Assembly: GCA_017480445.1 (NCBI GenBank)
Contig: JAFVAO010000005.1
Coordinates: 1 to 48,821, forward strand
DNA from: Lachnospiraceae bacterium
GTDB lineage: Bacteria; Bacillota; Clostridia; Lachnospirales; Lachnospiraceae
Direction of reading: 5' to 3'
Length of the DNA: 48,821 bases
Shown: piece by piece, positions 23,981 through 32,762 of the stretch
How the letters are laid out: every line of letters begins with the position of its first letter
Position numbering within the stretch: position 1 is the stretch's first letter
Notes under the pieces: generated by a model
The model's input: only the letters and a program-made list of their open reading frames with translations
Databases searched by the model: none
Told to the model about the DNA's origin: nothing
Position numbers and translations under genes: made by a program

Positions 23981-24985
23981 CTATTTATTGATTTCCTCCA
24001 ATAATCCGACCATTTTCTCATACAGATAATCGTTGGACTCTGCCTTGAGGATGACAGAGATATACGGAGCGCCGCTTGCATCCTTGGAAAGCAGGATCAG
24101 ACAGTGTCTGGCCGCCGCCGTCGTGCCGGTCTTCCCGCCGAGGACATTGATATTGGCAGGCGCCTGCACATCCTTTTTGACAAACCGGTTGGTCGTGTTA
24201 TAGTTCACTTCCTTCGCCCTGCCGTTGCCGTCATAATAAGTGGTCTGGTAGCTCGCCATCTGAATGATCTCGCAGAACGCGTCGTACTTGATCGCCTCGT
24301 TGAAAATCAGATACAGGTCGTAGGCCGTGGTATAATGCTCCTCGTCTGTCAAACCGTTCGCATTGGTAAAATGCGTGTTGGTCGCGCCGAGTCTGGCCGC
24401 CTCATCGTTCATCATTTCCACGAAATGCTCCACACTGCCACCCACGTTCTCGGCGATCAGATTGGCCGCGTCATTCGCGGAGTACAACAGCAAAATATGC
24501 AGCGCCTGATCCAGCGTCATGGTATCTCCCGCCTTCAGCCCGCACAACTGTGCGCCGGACTCTGTGATCTTCACCGCGTCTGTCGCCGTGAGCACCTGAT
24601 CCGGTGAAGCGTTCTGAAGCGCCACCAGCGCGGTCATCACCTTGGTGAGACTCGCCGGATACAATCGCTCATGCGCGTTCTTGGAATACAGGACTTCCCT
24701 CTCGTTTATGTCAAACAGCGCCGCAGCCTCTGCCTCCGCCATGTCCACTGCGTCCGAATCCATCACATCCCCCGACACCACACACAGATCAGATGCGAAG
24801 GTTTTGGCCTGCCCGCCATCCTCTCTGATCGCGACTTGAAAGCTGCTGATATTCGAGGCGGATGCGTAGGCCATATCATATTTCAACTGCCCGCATCCGG
24901 CAAGCGATGTCGAGGCGATCACCGCCGTCATTACGGCTGCGCAGACTCGCTGAAAGCGCGCCGATTTATTTCTATGTTTTTCCAT
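23981..24985 (-). CDS. lipoprotein D-alanyl-D-alanine carboxypeptidase (PBP5/DacA-like)
   Basis: A 334-residue serine peptidase S11: SLTK (S-x-x-K, nucleophile), SAND (S-x-N) and GGKTGTTAAA (KTG) are all present. It trims the terminal D-Ala of peptidoglycan stem peptides. The N-terminus has a signal peptide ending in the lipobox SLAGC, so it is a lipid-anchored protein; the C-terminal PBP5_C domain and amphipathic anchor usual for DacA are missing. The start at 24983-24985 is chosen because the signal peptide begins there; the GTG start 30 codons earlier would bury it and overlap mgsA. Its ribosome site is weak (GAGAGAGAC). Confidence 0.9.
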   Translation of the reverse strand: MEKHRNKSARFQRVCAAVMTAVIASTSLAGCGQLKYDMAYASASNISSFQVAIREDGGQAKTFASDLCVVSGDVMDSDAVDMAEAEAAALFDINEREVLYSKNAHERLYPASLTKVMTALVALQNASPDQVLTATDAVKITESGAQLCGLKAGDTMTLDQALHILLLYSANDAANLIAENVGGSVEHFVEMMNDEAARLGATNTHFTNANGLTDEEHYTTAYDLYLIFNEAIKYDAFCEIIQMASYQTTYYDGNGRAKEVNYNTTNRFVKKDVQAPANINVLGGKTGTTAAARHCLILLSKDASGAPYISVILKAESNDYLYEKMVGLLEEINK

Positions 24986-25053
24986 GTCTCTCTCATCCCG
25001 CCGACCGGTCGGCTTCCCATTTTCTGCTGTCCGTCTGCCTGTCTGTTCATCCG

Positions 25054-25449
25054 TTATCTGTACATCTCGCGCCACTCCAGATCGCCTCTCTCCAGTGCTT
25101 TGATCATCAGCTCCGCGCTGGCCAGATTAGTCGCCAACGGAATATTGTACATATCGCAAAGCTTAAACACATTATGCACATCCGGATCCTGCTTCTTCGG
25201 ATTCAGCGCATCCCGCAGGAAAATCACCAGATCGATATCGTTGCTCTCGATCTGCGCGCACGCCTGCTGTTCTCCGCCGAGATACCCAGCCAGATATTTG
25301 TGCATCGACAGATTCGTCACTTCCTCGATCAGCCGCCCCGTCGTACCGGTGGCGTACAACTCATGCTTACTCAAAATCCCCTTGTATGCAATGCAGAAAT
25401 TCTGCATCAGCTTCTTTTTTTCATCATGTGCAATTAATATGATGTTCAT
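25054..25449 (-). CDS. mgsA: methylglyoxal synthase
   Basis: A 131-residue enzyme of the MGS-like fold: IALIAHDEKK-like start (IILIAHDEKKKLM), ATGTTGRLIEE phosphate-binding loop, GGEQQACAQIESNDIDLVIFLRDALNPKKQDPD and NIPLATN. It converts dihydroxyacetone phosphate to methylglyoxal, a bypass of lower glycolysis. The ATG at 25447-25449 is preceded by AGG-rich sequence. It follows rodA after 37 bases and lies in a run of cell-wall genes, a placement seen in other Clostridia. Confidence 0.95.
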   Translation of the reverse strand: MNIILIAHDEKKKLMQNFCIAYKGILSKHELYATGTTGRLIEEVTNLSMHKYLAGYLGGEQQACAQIESNDIDLVIFLRDALNPKKQDPDVHNVFKLCDMYNIPLATNLASAELMIKALERGDLEWREMYR

Positions 25450-25486
25450 CCTTGTCCTACCTTCTTCTTTATTTTCCCCCTTAGCC

Positions 25487-26608
25487 TCAGATCTGTGTTC
25501 CAGCCCCCCGACTGACCTGAAGTCGTACATTCAGGACAAACCCAATGCCGATAAAACAGCTCATCAGGGATGTCAATCCATAACTCACAAACGGCAGCGG
25601 CAATCCGGTATTCGGCAGCAAAAATGTAGTCACACCAATGTTGAAAAAACTCTGGAATGCCAACAATCCGCCCATGCCGGCCGCGATGACACGTCCCGAC
25701 ATATCCTTCGCCCGCCTGGCGACTGCCACGCATTCCATCGCTGCCGCCATCAAAAGTACAATGACAACAACACAGCCCTTAAAGCCAAATTCTTCTCCGA
25801 TCACAGAAAAAATAAAATCCGTCTGCGCCTCTGAGATAAAATCACCGTTTTTCACAGAAGTGATCTTATTGTTCTTATAGCCCTTCCCGTTCAATTGACC
25901 GGAACCGATCGCCATGACGGAATTGAGCTGCTGATACGCCTCTGCCGTGGAATACTCCTCCGGATTGATAAACGCCAGAATACGGTTCTGCTGGTGATCC
26001 TCCAGAATCTGCTGATCCGGCTGTACCGCGATGGCCACGATCACAATCAGTGCCGGAACCACCACCGCCAGCGCCCCGAGAATATACCGCCAGCCAATAC
26101 CGCCCGCAAACATGATCACACAAAAGATCACGAGCACCATGATACTGGTGGACAGATCCGGCTGCTTATAGATCAGCACCCACGGTATACCGATCAACAC
26201 AACACAGACGCCCAATAGCTTGAACGTATTAATTTTTTCCTTATATTTCATAATAAACTGTGCGAAGAATAAAATCAACAAAATTTTCGCAGTTTCCGAC
26301 GGTTGAAATGTCACAGGACCGATTTCGACCCATCGCTGCGCCCCCTTGTGGTCCTCTCCGATGAACATCACCAGCAGTAAAAGCGTCAAATTTCCCCCGT
26401 AGATCAACCAATACAGCTTCAGTAAGTGATTGTAATTGACAAAAGAAAGCACGATCATCAGAACAAACCCCACCACTGCTCCGACAAACTGCTTTTGCTG
26501 CAGGCTCTCCTCTGCGCTGCCGATGGCAATCACGCCAATGGCAGCCAGAGCAGACACCATCAGTATTAATTTGAAATCATAATCCTTTAATTTATAATTT
26601 CTGAACAT
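25487..26608 (-). CDS. rodA: RodA/FtsW/SpoVE family peptidoglycan polymerase
   Basis: A 373-residue SEDS protein with about ten membrane helices. Conserved blocks are GPVTFQPSETAKILLILFFAQF, YKQPDLSTSIMVLVIFCVIMFAGG, QTDFIFSVIGEEFGFKG and NTGLPLPFVSYGLTSLMSCFIGIG. It polymerises lipid II glycan strands with a class B PBP as partner. The min and mre genes and the large PBP upstream support RodA over FtsW. GAGGAAGAC precedes the ATG, seven bases after minE. Confidence 0.93.
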   Translation of the reverse strand: MFRNYKLKDYDFKLILMVSALAAIGVIAIGSAEESLQQKQFVGAVVGFVLMIVLSFVNYNHLLKLYWLIYGGNLTLLLLVMFIGEDHKGAQRWVEIGPVTFQPSETAKILLILFFAQFIMKYKEKINTFKLLGVCVVLIGIPWVLIYKQPDLSTSIMVLVIFCVIMFAGGIGWRYILGALAVVVPALIVIVAIAVQPDQQILEDHQQNRILAFINPEEYSTAEAYQQLNSVMAIGSGQLNGKGYKNNKITSVKNGDFISEAQTDFIFSVIGEEFGFKGCVVVIVLLMAAAMECVAVARRAKDMSGRVIAAGMGGLLAFQSFFNIGVTTFLLPNTGLPLPFVSYGLTSLMSCFIGIGFVLNVRLQVSRGAGTQI

Positions 26609-26615
26609 GTCTTCC

Positions 26616-26879
26616 TCATTTGGTATGCAGATCCAGAATCGGGATGTTGGCGTAGAGCACCGGCGTCTTGGAACGCCCCTGTTTAGAGCCCTTCGTCTGG
26701 ATCTGGATGTCCATATTTCCCGTGTCTATCTTCATGTATTTTGAGATCACCTTTGTGATATCTGCTTTGATCAGCTCCATAACCTCCGGCGAGCAATTGA
26801 CTCTGTCGGAAATCAACAAAATCTTCAATCTATCCTTTGCAACCTGGCAGGAGCTTCTTTTCCGAAAAAAATTACGCAT
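26616..26879 (-). CDS. minE: MinE, division-site topological specificity factor
   Basis: An 87-residue MinE: N-terminal region FRKRSSCQVAKDRLKILLISDR (anti-MinCD part), then SPEVMELIKADITKVISKYMKIDTGNMDIQI, the dimerisation domain. It stimulates MinD ATPase so that MinCD leaves midcell. AAAGGAGGAG precedes the ATG, 13 bases after minD. Confidence 0.95.
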   Translation of the reverse strand: MRNFFRKRSSCQVAKDRLKILLISDRVNCSPEVMELIKADITKVISKYMKIDTGNMDIQIQTKGSKQGRSKTPVLYANIPILDLHTK

Positions 26880-26892
26880 ATCCGCTCCTCCT

Positions 26893-27708
26893 TTACGCTT
26901 TATGAAAAATACCGGTTACTCTTGTCCAGAAGGAAATTCCTCTCTCCAGATTCATGAAAGGTACTTCTTTCCCGAGAATACGCATGACAATGTGATCATA
27001 GGCAATCCCCGCCGGCGCATCGCTCCCCACGAGCGGCTCCCCCTGATTCGTGGAGATCACCACATTCTCGTCATCCGGCACGATGCCGATGAGCGGAATC
27101 GACAGGATATCCACAACATCCGCAGAGGACATCATATCTCCGCGCTTGACCATATCCATGCGCAGTCTATTGATGATCAGATCGATCTGCTGAAACCCAT
27201 TTGCTTCAAGCAGTCCCACAATCCGATCCGCGTCCCGTATCGCCGACACCTCCGGCGTGGTCACCACCAGCGCCCGGTCCGCTCCCGCAATCGCATTCTG
27301 AAACCCCTGCTCGATCCCCGCAGGACAGTCCAGAATCACATAGTCAAACTGCTCCCGCAGATGCTCAATCACCTTGACCATCTGTCCCGGCGAAACCGCC
27401 GTCTTGTCCCTTGTCTGTGCGGACGGCATCAAATACAGCCCCGGATGCCGCTTGTCCCGGATCAACGCCTGCTTCACCCGGCAATTGCCCTCCACAACAT
27501 CCACCAGATTGTACACAATGCGGTTCTCCAGCCCCATCACCACATCCAGGTTGCGCAATCCGATGTCCGTGTCGATGAGACAAACCTTTTTCCCTGATAA
27601 TGCAAGACCTGTACCAACATTTGCGGAAGTGGTGGTCTTGCCCACCCCGCCTTTCCCTGATGTGACGACAATGACCTCGCAGCCTTGCTGCTTCGACTCA
27701 TTTTCCAT
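26893..27708 (-). CDS. minD: MinD, septum-site determining ATPase
   Basis: A 271-residue deviant Walker A ATPase: VTSGKGGVGKTTTSANVGTGLAL, DTDIGLRNLDVVMGLENR and DYVILDCPAGIEQGF. The C-terminus ends in a short amphipathic helix (FWTRVTGIFHKA) that binds membrane. It recruits MinC to poles. The ATG at 27706-27708 follows GGAGG eight bases upstream. Confidence 0.97.
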   Translation of the reverse strand: MENESKQQGCEVIVVTSGKGGVGKTTTSANVGTGLALSGKKVCLIDTDIGLRNLDVVMGLENRIVYNLVDVVEGNCRVKQALIRDKRHPGLYLMPSAQTRDKTAVSPGQMVKVIEHLREQFDYVILDCPAGIEQGFQNAIAGADRALVVTTPEVSAIRDADRIVGLLEANGFQQIDLIINRLRMDMVKRGDMMSSADVVDILSIPLIGIVPDDENVVISTNQGEPLVGSDAPAGIAYDHIVMRILGKEVPFMNLERGISFWTRVTGIFHKA

Positions 27709-27762
27709 AAATGAAACCTCCATTCTTTTTACTGTCTTATGGAATCTGTCGTCGCCTGGGCG

Positions 27763-28431
27763 TTAAAAATCTCCCAGTGAATCTTTGGTAAGTGGATCAA
27801 AGACAATTCTTTTGTTTTTTACATGTGCAATCTTCGGTTGTACCTTGGGGCGTATCCCCCATTTGGGCGCTTTGCCGCTATACTTATATTTGAAATCGCC
27901 GATTTTTAATTTTTCCGGCTCCATTTCAAGCGCTACAATATAGGCATCCTCCTGTCCGTCTCCGCCGGCGTAGGCTTCCCCGTACAGCCCCCCCAGAATG
28001 ATGATGTTGCGGGCCGAAATCACCGTGCAGCCCGGGTAAACATCCCCCAGGATCACCACGCTGCCGCCCGTCTCAACCACCTGGTGATTCTTGAGCGAGC
28101 CCTTATAGAATTGCCCGCTGTCATCCTCCGTCATATCCTTGACACGCTGCAGAGCCTTGAGGAAATGCTTGTCCTTCTCCTCGTCATGCCCGACAATACA
28201 GGCGATGTTCAGATTGCTGTTGCGGCGGATGGTCTCTAAAATGTATATCTCCTCCGCATCCGTCAGTTCTCTGCCCTCGATGGACAGCGCCATCGTGCCT
28301 TTTCCGAAAAAAACCTTCGCCTCAGAAAATTTGAATGCAAGTTCATCAATGATATGATCAAAATCACACGCCGGATCCAACTGTAAGCGGATCCCGTTGG
28401 AAAAGCTTTTGATCACCACTACATCCTTCAT
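27763..28431 (-). CDS. minC: MinC, septum-site determining FtsZ inhibitor
   Basis: A 222-residue MinC: N-terminal FtsZ-inhibiting domain (about 1-100) and a right-handed beta-helix C-terminal domain with GGSVVILGDVYPGCTVISARNIIILGGLYGEAYAGG, which binds MinD. It prevents Z-ring formation away from midcell. The gene leads minCDE after the PBP gene; GGAGGAG lies upstream of the ATG. Confidence 0.95.
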   Translation of the reverse strand: MKDVVVIKSFSNGIRLQLDPACDFDHIIDELAFKFSEAKVFFGKGTMALSIEGRELTDAEEIYILETIRRNSNLNIACIVGHDEEKDKHFLKALQRVKDMTEDDSGQFYKGSLKNHQVVETGGSVVILGDVYPGCTVISARNIIILGGLYGEAYAGGDGQEDAYIVALEMEPEKLKIGDFKYKYSGKAPKWGIRPKVQPKIAHVKNKRIVFDPLTKDSLGDF

Positions 28432-28457
28432 AAAACGATCTTCTCCTCCTTCCGAAA

Positions 28458-31361
28458 TCAGAGTTCATTTGACACGCCGCCGTCCGGCGTATCGGCCGTT
28501 CCCGTGATCAATTCCTCTTCCTCCGCCAGTCCGTAATAATACTTGATCACATCTCTGGACAGCTGCGCGGCATAGTCAGAAGAATAGCCGAAGGGAATTC
28601 TGGTCGCCATAGCGATCTCCGGTTTTTCATAGGGCGCATAGCAGATAAACAAGGCGTGACTTGGTCTGGATTTGGTCTGCTCAGCCGTTCCCGTCTTGCC
28701 TGCTACATTCACAGCCAGGTCGCCGAAATAGGTCTTGTTTTCCACCACCTGCCGCATACCGCTGTGCAATGCTTTCCAATAATTGTCCGGCATCTCAATC
28801 ACATTGCGGACATCTGCGTCATAGGTGCGGATCACATTGCCCTGCGCATCTGTCACCTTGTCCAATAAGGTCAGATTGTAACAGGTGCCGCCGTTTGCAA
28901 TGGTGGTCACATATCTGGCCAACCCCACGGTGGTGTAGCTGTTGCTGCCCTGTCCGATGGCGGAACGCACCGGGTCTTTGTTAGAGACATCCGGTGTATA
29001 CTCCGTAATCTCCACGCCGGATTTCTCCGTGAGTCCGAACAGATCCGCATACTGGTACAGCGTATTCAGACCCTCCTGCTCATTGTAGGTACCAGACCTG
29101 GTGGCCAGTTTATAACCGACATCATAAAAGAAATAGTTACAGGAATCGCGTATGGCCGTGGTCACATTTTCCGGCCCGTGTCCGATCACCCGCCAGCATC
29201 GCGGTGACGGTGTGATCGCTGTGTAGGTACCCACACAATTGATCGCATCGTTTAAGCTGATCACACCCTCCATCAGTCCCGCCGATGCAGTCACGATTTT
29301 GAAGGTGGAGCCCGGCGCCGCCTTGTACTGCGTCGCATAATTGAGCTGCGGCTGGGACTTGTCCGCGTTTAATTTGGCGTAATAAGCCGCATCCACCGAA
29401 TTGGCCATCATATTGTTGTCGTATCCCGGATAGGAAACCATGGCAAGCACCTGCCCCGTGTTGACATCCGTGATCACCACCGACGCATTGCAGGGATCCA
29501 GCGCCAGCTGTGCCGGCGTAATATCCAGATTGTCAATGCGGTTTTTCATAAATTGATACGCGCTGAGCGTGTTCCTGCGAAGCGCCTCCTCATCCGCTGG
29601 CGGCACATCCACCGCTTCCTGCTCACACAATAACAGGCAGATCTGCTTACCTGTGATCTTGTCATTCAGCAGCATGTATTTATAAAACCGCTTCTGGAAC
29701 TCTGTATTGTGCTCGATCATATCAATGATATACTCGATCAGCTTGTTGTAGATCTCCGCAGAATCGGAATATTTCTCATCCAGCTCCAGCTTACTGACAT
29801 CAATCCAGTTCTGCGCGATGCAGTATTGCAGATACTCCTGCAAACTGATGACTTCCTCCTGCGCCCAGGCAATCTGCGTGGAATCCTCCGCATCGACAAG
29901 CTCCGTCATGATCACGCCGTTACTCTGCAGGCGCTGTATGATATTGCTCTCATAGACCTGATATTCCTTGGACAGATTCTTGTAGGGCGTCTTTTTCTCA
30001 GTCAGCTCCATACGCAGTTTCTCGTAAACCTGCTCCTTGTACTGCAGATACGCCGCGTACACCACCGTTTCCGTCTCTCCCGCGTCCTCCGACACAAAAT
30101 GCTTCATATCCAGAATATTGTTGTTGATCATGGCAAAATAGACGTCATAAATGGGAATCCGGATATCCGAACTGGAGGTGTTTTCTCCGGTCTTATATTC
30201 CTTCAGATTGACGATCTTGCTGGAGAGCAGCCCGGCCAGCTTCTGTTCCACGATATTGTATGTAGCAATCTGCAGATCCCGATCCAGTGTACAATAGACA
30301 TCCTGACCAGACGTGGGCTCCGTGCGCTCCAGAATCTGCATCACCTTACCCGTGACATTGGTCACCACCTTTTCATAACCCTTCTTACCCTGCAGCGTGG
30401 TCTCCATATAAGACTCCAGACCGCTTTTGCCGACGACATCACTGATCGAATAGGCATCCGCACTGCCCCCCTCCGTCATGACCTGCTCATTGAGACTCGT
30501 CAGCTCATCGGAGGAAATCTTGCCGGTATACCCTATGACATGGGCAAAATATTTACTGTCGCTGTAGCGCCGCACGGTATCCTCGACAATCGTGACGCCG
30601 GGAAGCACCTCCGCATTTTCCATGATCACCGCAACCGTCTCATCGCTTACATTGGTCGCCACTGTGGTGCCGATGTACTTGCGGTAAGAGGTGTTTTTCA
30701 TCGCAAAACGGATCGTGACCATTTGCAGCCACTCCTCGTTGGTATAGCCTTTGCCCGCTACAAACGGAGTGCTCGAATCCCCGGAAACTTCATAGTCGCC
30801 GATGCCAAAGGTAAAGCCCCCTTTACCCTTGTTCCTGCTCAGGCTCTGCATGACCTCAAGCGGCGTGGAAGCCGCCTCAGCCGCCGTGAGCACATCATTG
30901 CCGATCTGGGTATGATCATAGACGTCCGCCAGGAAACGGGTCAGTGTCGCCCCCTCCGCCGAGAAAGCGAAGGCGCCGTCCTCATCAATCACAATCTTAA
31001 AATCCGTGATCACCTTATCCCCGTTTTTCTCGATCATTTTGATCAACCGGTAGATTGTCTCATTCATTTGCACATTTTTGTTGGTATTCTCATAGACATC
31101 CTCGATCTTCACGGAATAGGCCAGCTCGTTATAGGCGAGCACATTCCCGTTTCGATCGTAAATATTGCCCCGTACGCTGGCGATATCCCGTGTTTTCTCC
31201 GTGGACAGCACAAAATCGTTCAGATATTCCTCGCCTCGCACGATCTGCAGTTCAAAGCAGCGATAAATCAGGATCCCACCGAGCAACATAAAGAGCAACG
31301 TGAGCAAGGTCAGTCTGCTGGTTATGAAATTGATCAGATTTTCCCTAATTTCCTCAAACAA
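28458..31361 (-). CDS. mrdA: class B penicillin-binding protein (PBP2/MrdA type) with large insertion
   Basis: A 967-residue D,D-transpeptidase. There is one N-terminal membrane helix (about 17-33) and a PBP dimer domain with SVRGNIYDRNGNVLA (62-76). The transpeptidase has Ser685 in APGSTFK, SCN at 740-742 and AGKTGT at 887-892. Typical elongasome PBP2 proteins are about 600-700 residues; here a roughly 245-residue alpha-helical-looking segment (about 377-622) splits the start of the transpeptidase domain between CTLDRDLQIATYNIVEQKLAG and ASVVITDVNTGQVLAMVSYPG. It crosslinks side-wall peptidoglycan with RodA. The start is a TTG at 31359-31361, with AGGAG ten bases upstream, three bases after mreD. 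Confidence 0.92.
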   Translation of the reverse strand: MFEEIRENLINFITSRLTLLTLLFMLLGGILIYRCFELQIVRGEEYLNDFVLSTEKTRDIASVRGNIYDRNGNVLAYNELAYSVKIEDVYENTNKNVQMNETIYRLIKMIEKNGDKVITDFKIVIDEDGAFAFSAEGATLTRFLADVYDHTQIGNDVLTAAEAASTPLEVMQSLSRNKGKGGFTFGIGDYEVSGDSSTPFVAGKGYTNEEWLQMVTIRFAMKNTSYRKYIGTTVATNVSDETVAVIMENAEVLPGVTIVEDTVRRYSDSKYFAHVIGYTGKISSDELTSLNEQVMTEGGSADAYSISDVVGKSGLESYMETTLQGKKGYEKVVTNVTGKVMQILERTEPTSGQDVYCTLDRDLQIATYNIVEQKLAGLLSSKIVNLKEYKTGENTSSSDIRIPIYDVYFAMINNNILDMKHFVSEDAGETETVVYAAYLQYKEQVYEKLRMELTEKKTPYKNLSKEYQVYESNIIQRLQSNGVIMTELVDAEDSTQIAWAQEEVISLQEYLQYCIAQNWIDVSKLELDEKYSDSAEIYNKLIEYIIDMIEHNTEFQKRFYKYMLLNDKITGKQICLLLCEQEAVDVPPADEEALRRNTLSAYQFMKNRIDNLDITPAQLALDPCNASVVITDVNTGQVLAMVSYPGYDNNMMANSVDAAYYAKLNADKSQPQLNYATQYKAAPGSTFKIVTASAGLMEGVISLNDAINCVGTYTAITPSPRCWRVIGHGPENVTTAIRDSCNYFFYDVGYKLATRSGTYNEQEGLNTLYQYADLFGLTEKSGVEITEYTPDVSNKDPVRSAIGQGSNSYTTVGLARYVTTIANGGTCYNLTLLDKVTDAQGNVIRTYDADVRNVIEMPDNYWKALHSGMRQVVENKTYFGDLAVNVAGKTGTAEQTKSRPSHALFICYAPYEKPEIAMATRIPFGYSSDYAAQLSRDVIKYYYGLAEEEELITGTADTPDGGVSNEL

Positions 31362-31364
31362 GGT

Positions 31365-31871
31365 CTACGCACTCCTTTTTTCTCTGCGATCCAGCTTTTC
31401 GTTTATCTTTAGGATGATCGGGTATAAGAACACGGTCACGACGATCGTGTACAACGCCTCCGGCAGAATCACACCCGTGAAATAGTACAGAAAATCAAAT
31501 CTTCCTCTCATTAAGAACAGTAAAATATAGCACAGAACACCGTAGGACAGATCACTCACAATGATCAGCGCGATGGGCAGCTTGATATCCTCCGGATAGA
31601 AAATACGGGAAAATTTACCGTTCACATACCCGATATAAGTCAGGATCAAGGCGTAAAATCCCATCACATCCCCATAGAACACATCACACAACAGGCCGCA
31701 GAGAAAGCCCACACACATCCCCTCTTCCTCGCCTCGCATAAAGCCGTAGGCGGAGGTCAGAATGATGGTCAGCTTTGGTACGATTCCACCCATTGCAAAA
31801 TGGTTAAACACAGAGGTTTCCAGCAAAAAACATATCAAAATCAGACAGACCATGGAGATCTTTCGCAGCAT
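31365..31871 (-). CDS. mreD: MreD, rod shape-determining membrane protein
   Basis: A 168-residue integral membrane protein with five or six hydrophobic segments. The motif EGMCVGFLCGLLCDVFYGDVMGFYAL is the conserved MreD core. It belongs to the elongasome with MreB, MreC, RodA and PBP2. Sequence conservation in the family is low, and the position between mreC and the PBP gene makes the call secure. Confidence 0.93.
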   Translation of the reverse strand: MLRKISMVCLILICFLLETSVFNHFAMGGIVPKLTIILTSAYGFMRGEEEGMCVGFLCGLLCDVFYGDVMGFYALILTYIGYVNGKFSRIFYPEDIKLPIALIIVSDLSYGVLCYILLFLMRGRFDFLYYFTGVILPEALYTIVVTVFLYPIILKINEKLDRREKRSA

Positions 31872-31883
31872 AGAACCGCTCCT

Positions 31884-32762
31884 TTATTCGTCCGCATCCT
31901 CCACAACCTGTTTCATCGTGGTGATGACAAGCACTTCACTCAAATGTTCAAAATCCACCGCCGGCGTAATGTAACCGGATTTCGTCAGATTGTTGTTGTC
32001 CCAGTTGATCGTATGTACATAGCCGATCAAAATGTTCGGCAGATACTTGTCGCTGATGCGGGAGGTGACAATCTTATCGCCCTCCACGACAACGTTTCCG
32101 CTGTCCACAAGCTTGCTGAAGGTGATCACGCCCTCGGACATCATTTTCAGATCTCCGGACACAATCAGATTATCTCCGGATACCAGCGTCATCGCGCTGA
32201 TATTGCTGTTGTCGGAGATAATGGAGGTCACTCTCGCCCAGTTCGGTCCTGTCGCGGTGATCCGTCCGACCAGACCGCCGCCGGCGATCACATTCATGTC
32301 CTCCGTCAGACCGTCCTCCTCCCCCTTGTCGATGACAAAGGAGGAATACCAGTTTCCCGAATCCCGGCTGATGATCCGCGCGCCGACCTTGTCGTACGCG
32401 CCATACTGTTCATCCAACTGCAACAGCCCGCGCAGCTCATTCAGCTCATACTTGTCCTGTTGCAGCAAGGTGTTTTCCTCCGTCAAGGAAGCCACCTGCT
32501 CCTTTAACGCTGCGTTTTCCTGCAGAAGCTCCCGTATCTCACGCAGCTCCTCCGTGCGGTTGGCAAGCCACTCGCCGGCCTTTGAGATCCCCTCCTGAAA
32601 TGGAACTACCACATATCCCACAGAGGTGTTTAACGGTTTCTCAAACACATTGGTGCCGAAGGAAAGCAGCATCAGTAATATGCAGATTAATGTCAGAATC
32701 AAAAGGAGATATTTACTCGGCAACGTAAATTTCTCGCCTTTTCTCTTTACAACCGGACTCAT
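31884..32762 (-). CDS. mreC: MreC, rod shape-determining protein
   Basis: A 292-residue protein with a membrane helix at about 18-38, a coiled coil (about 70-115, EWLANRTEELREIRELLQENAALKEQVASL) and a beta-rich periplasm-side domain (SRDSGNWYSSFVIDKGEEDGL, NVIAGGGLVGRI). It links MreB to the wall synthesis enzymes. Its ATG overlaps the mreB stop by four bases (ATGA), so translation is coupled. Confidence 0.95.
   Translation of the reverse strand: MSPVVKRKGEKFTLPSKYLLLILTLICILLMLLSFGTNVFEKPLNTSVGYVVVPFQEGISKAGEWLANRTEELREIRELLQENAALKEQVASLTEENTLLQQDKYELNELRGLLQLDEQYGAYDKVGARIISRDSGNWYSSFVIDKGEEDGLTEDMNVIAGGGLVGRITATGPNWARVTSIISDNSNISAMTLVSGDNLIVSGDLKMMSEGVITFSKLVDSGNVVVEGDKIVTSRISDKYLPNILIGYVHTINWDNNNLTKSGYITPAVDFEHLSEVLVITTMKQVVEDADE

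Noticed and set aside
29709..31412. 567-codon plus-strand reading frame
   Set aside because: Antisense to the large PBP gene and mreD 3' end, with no start signals or family features.
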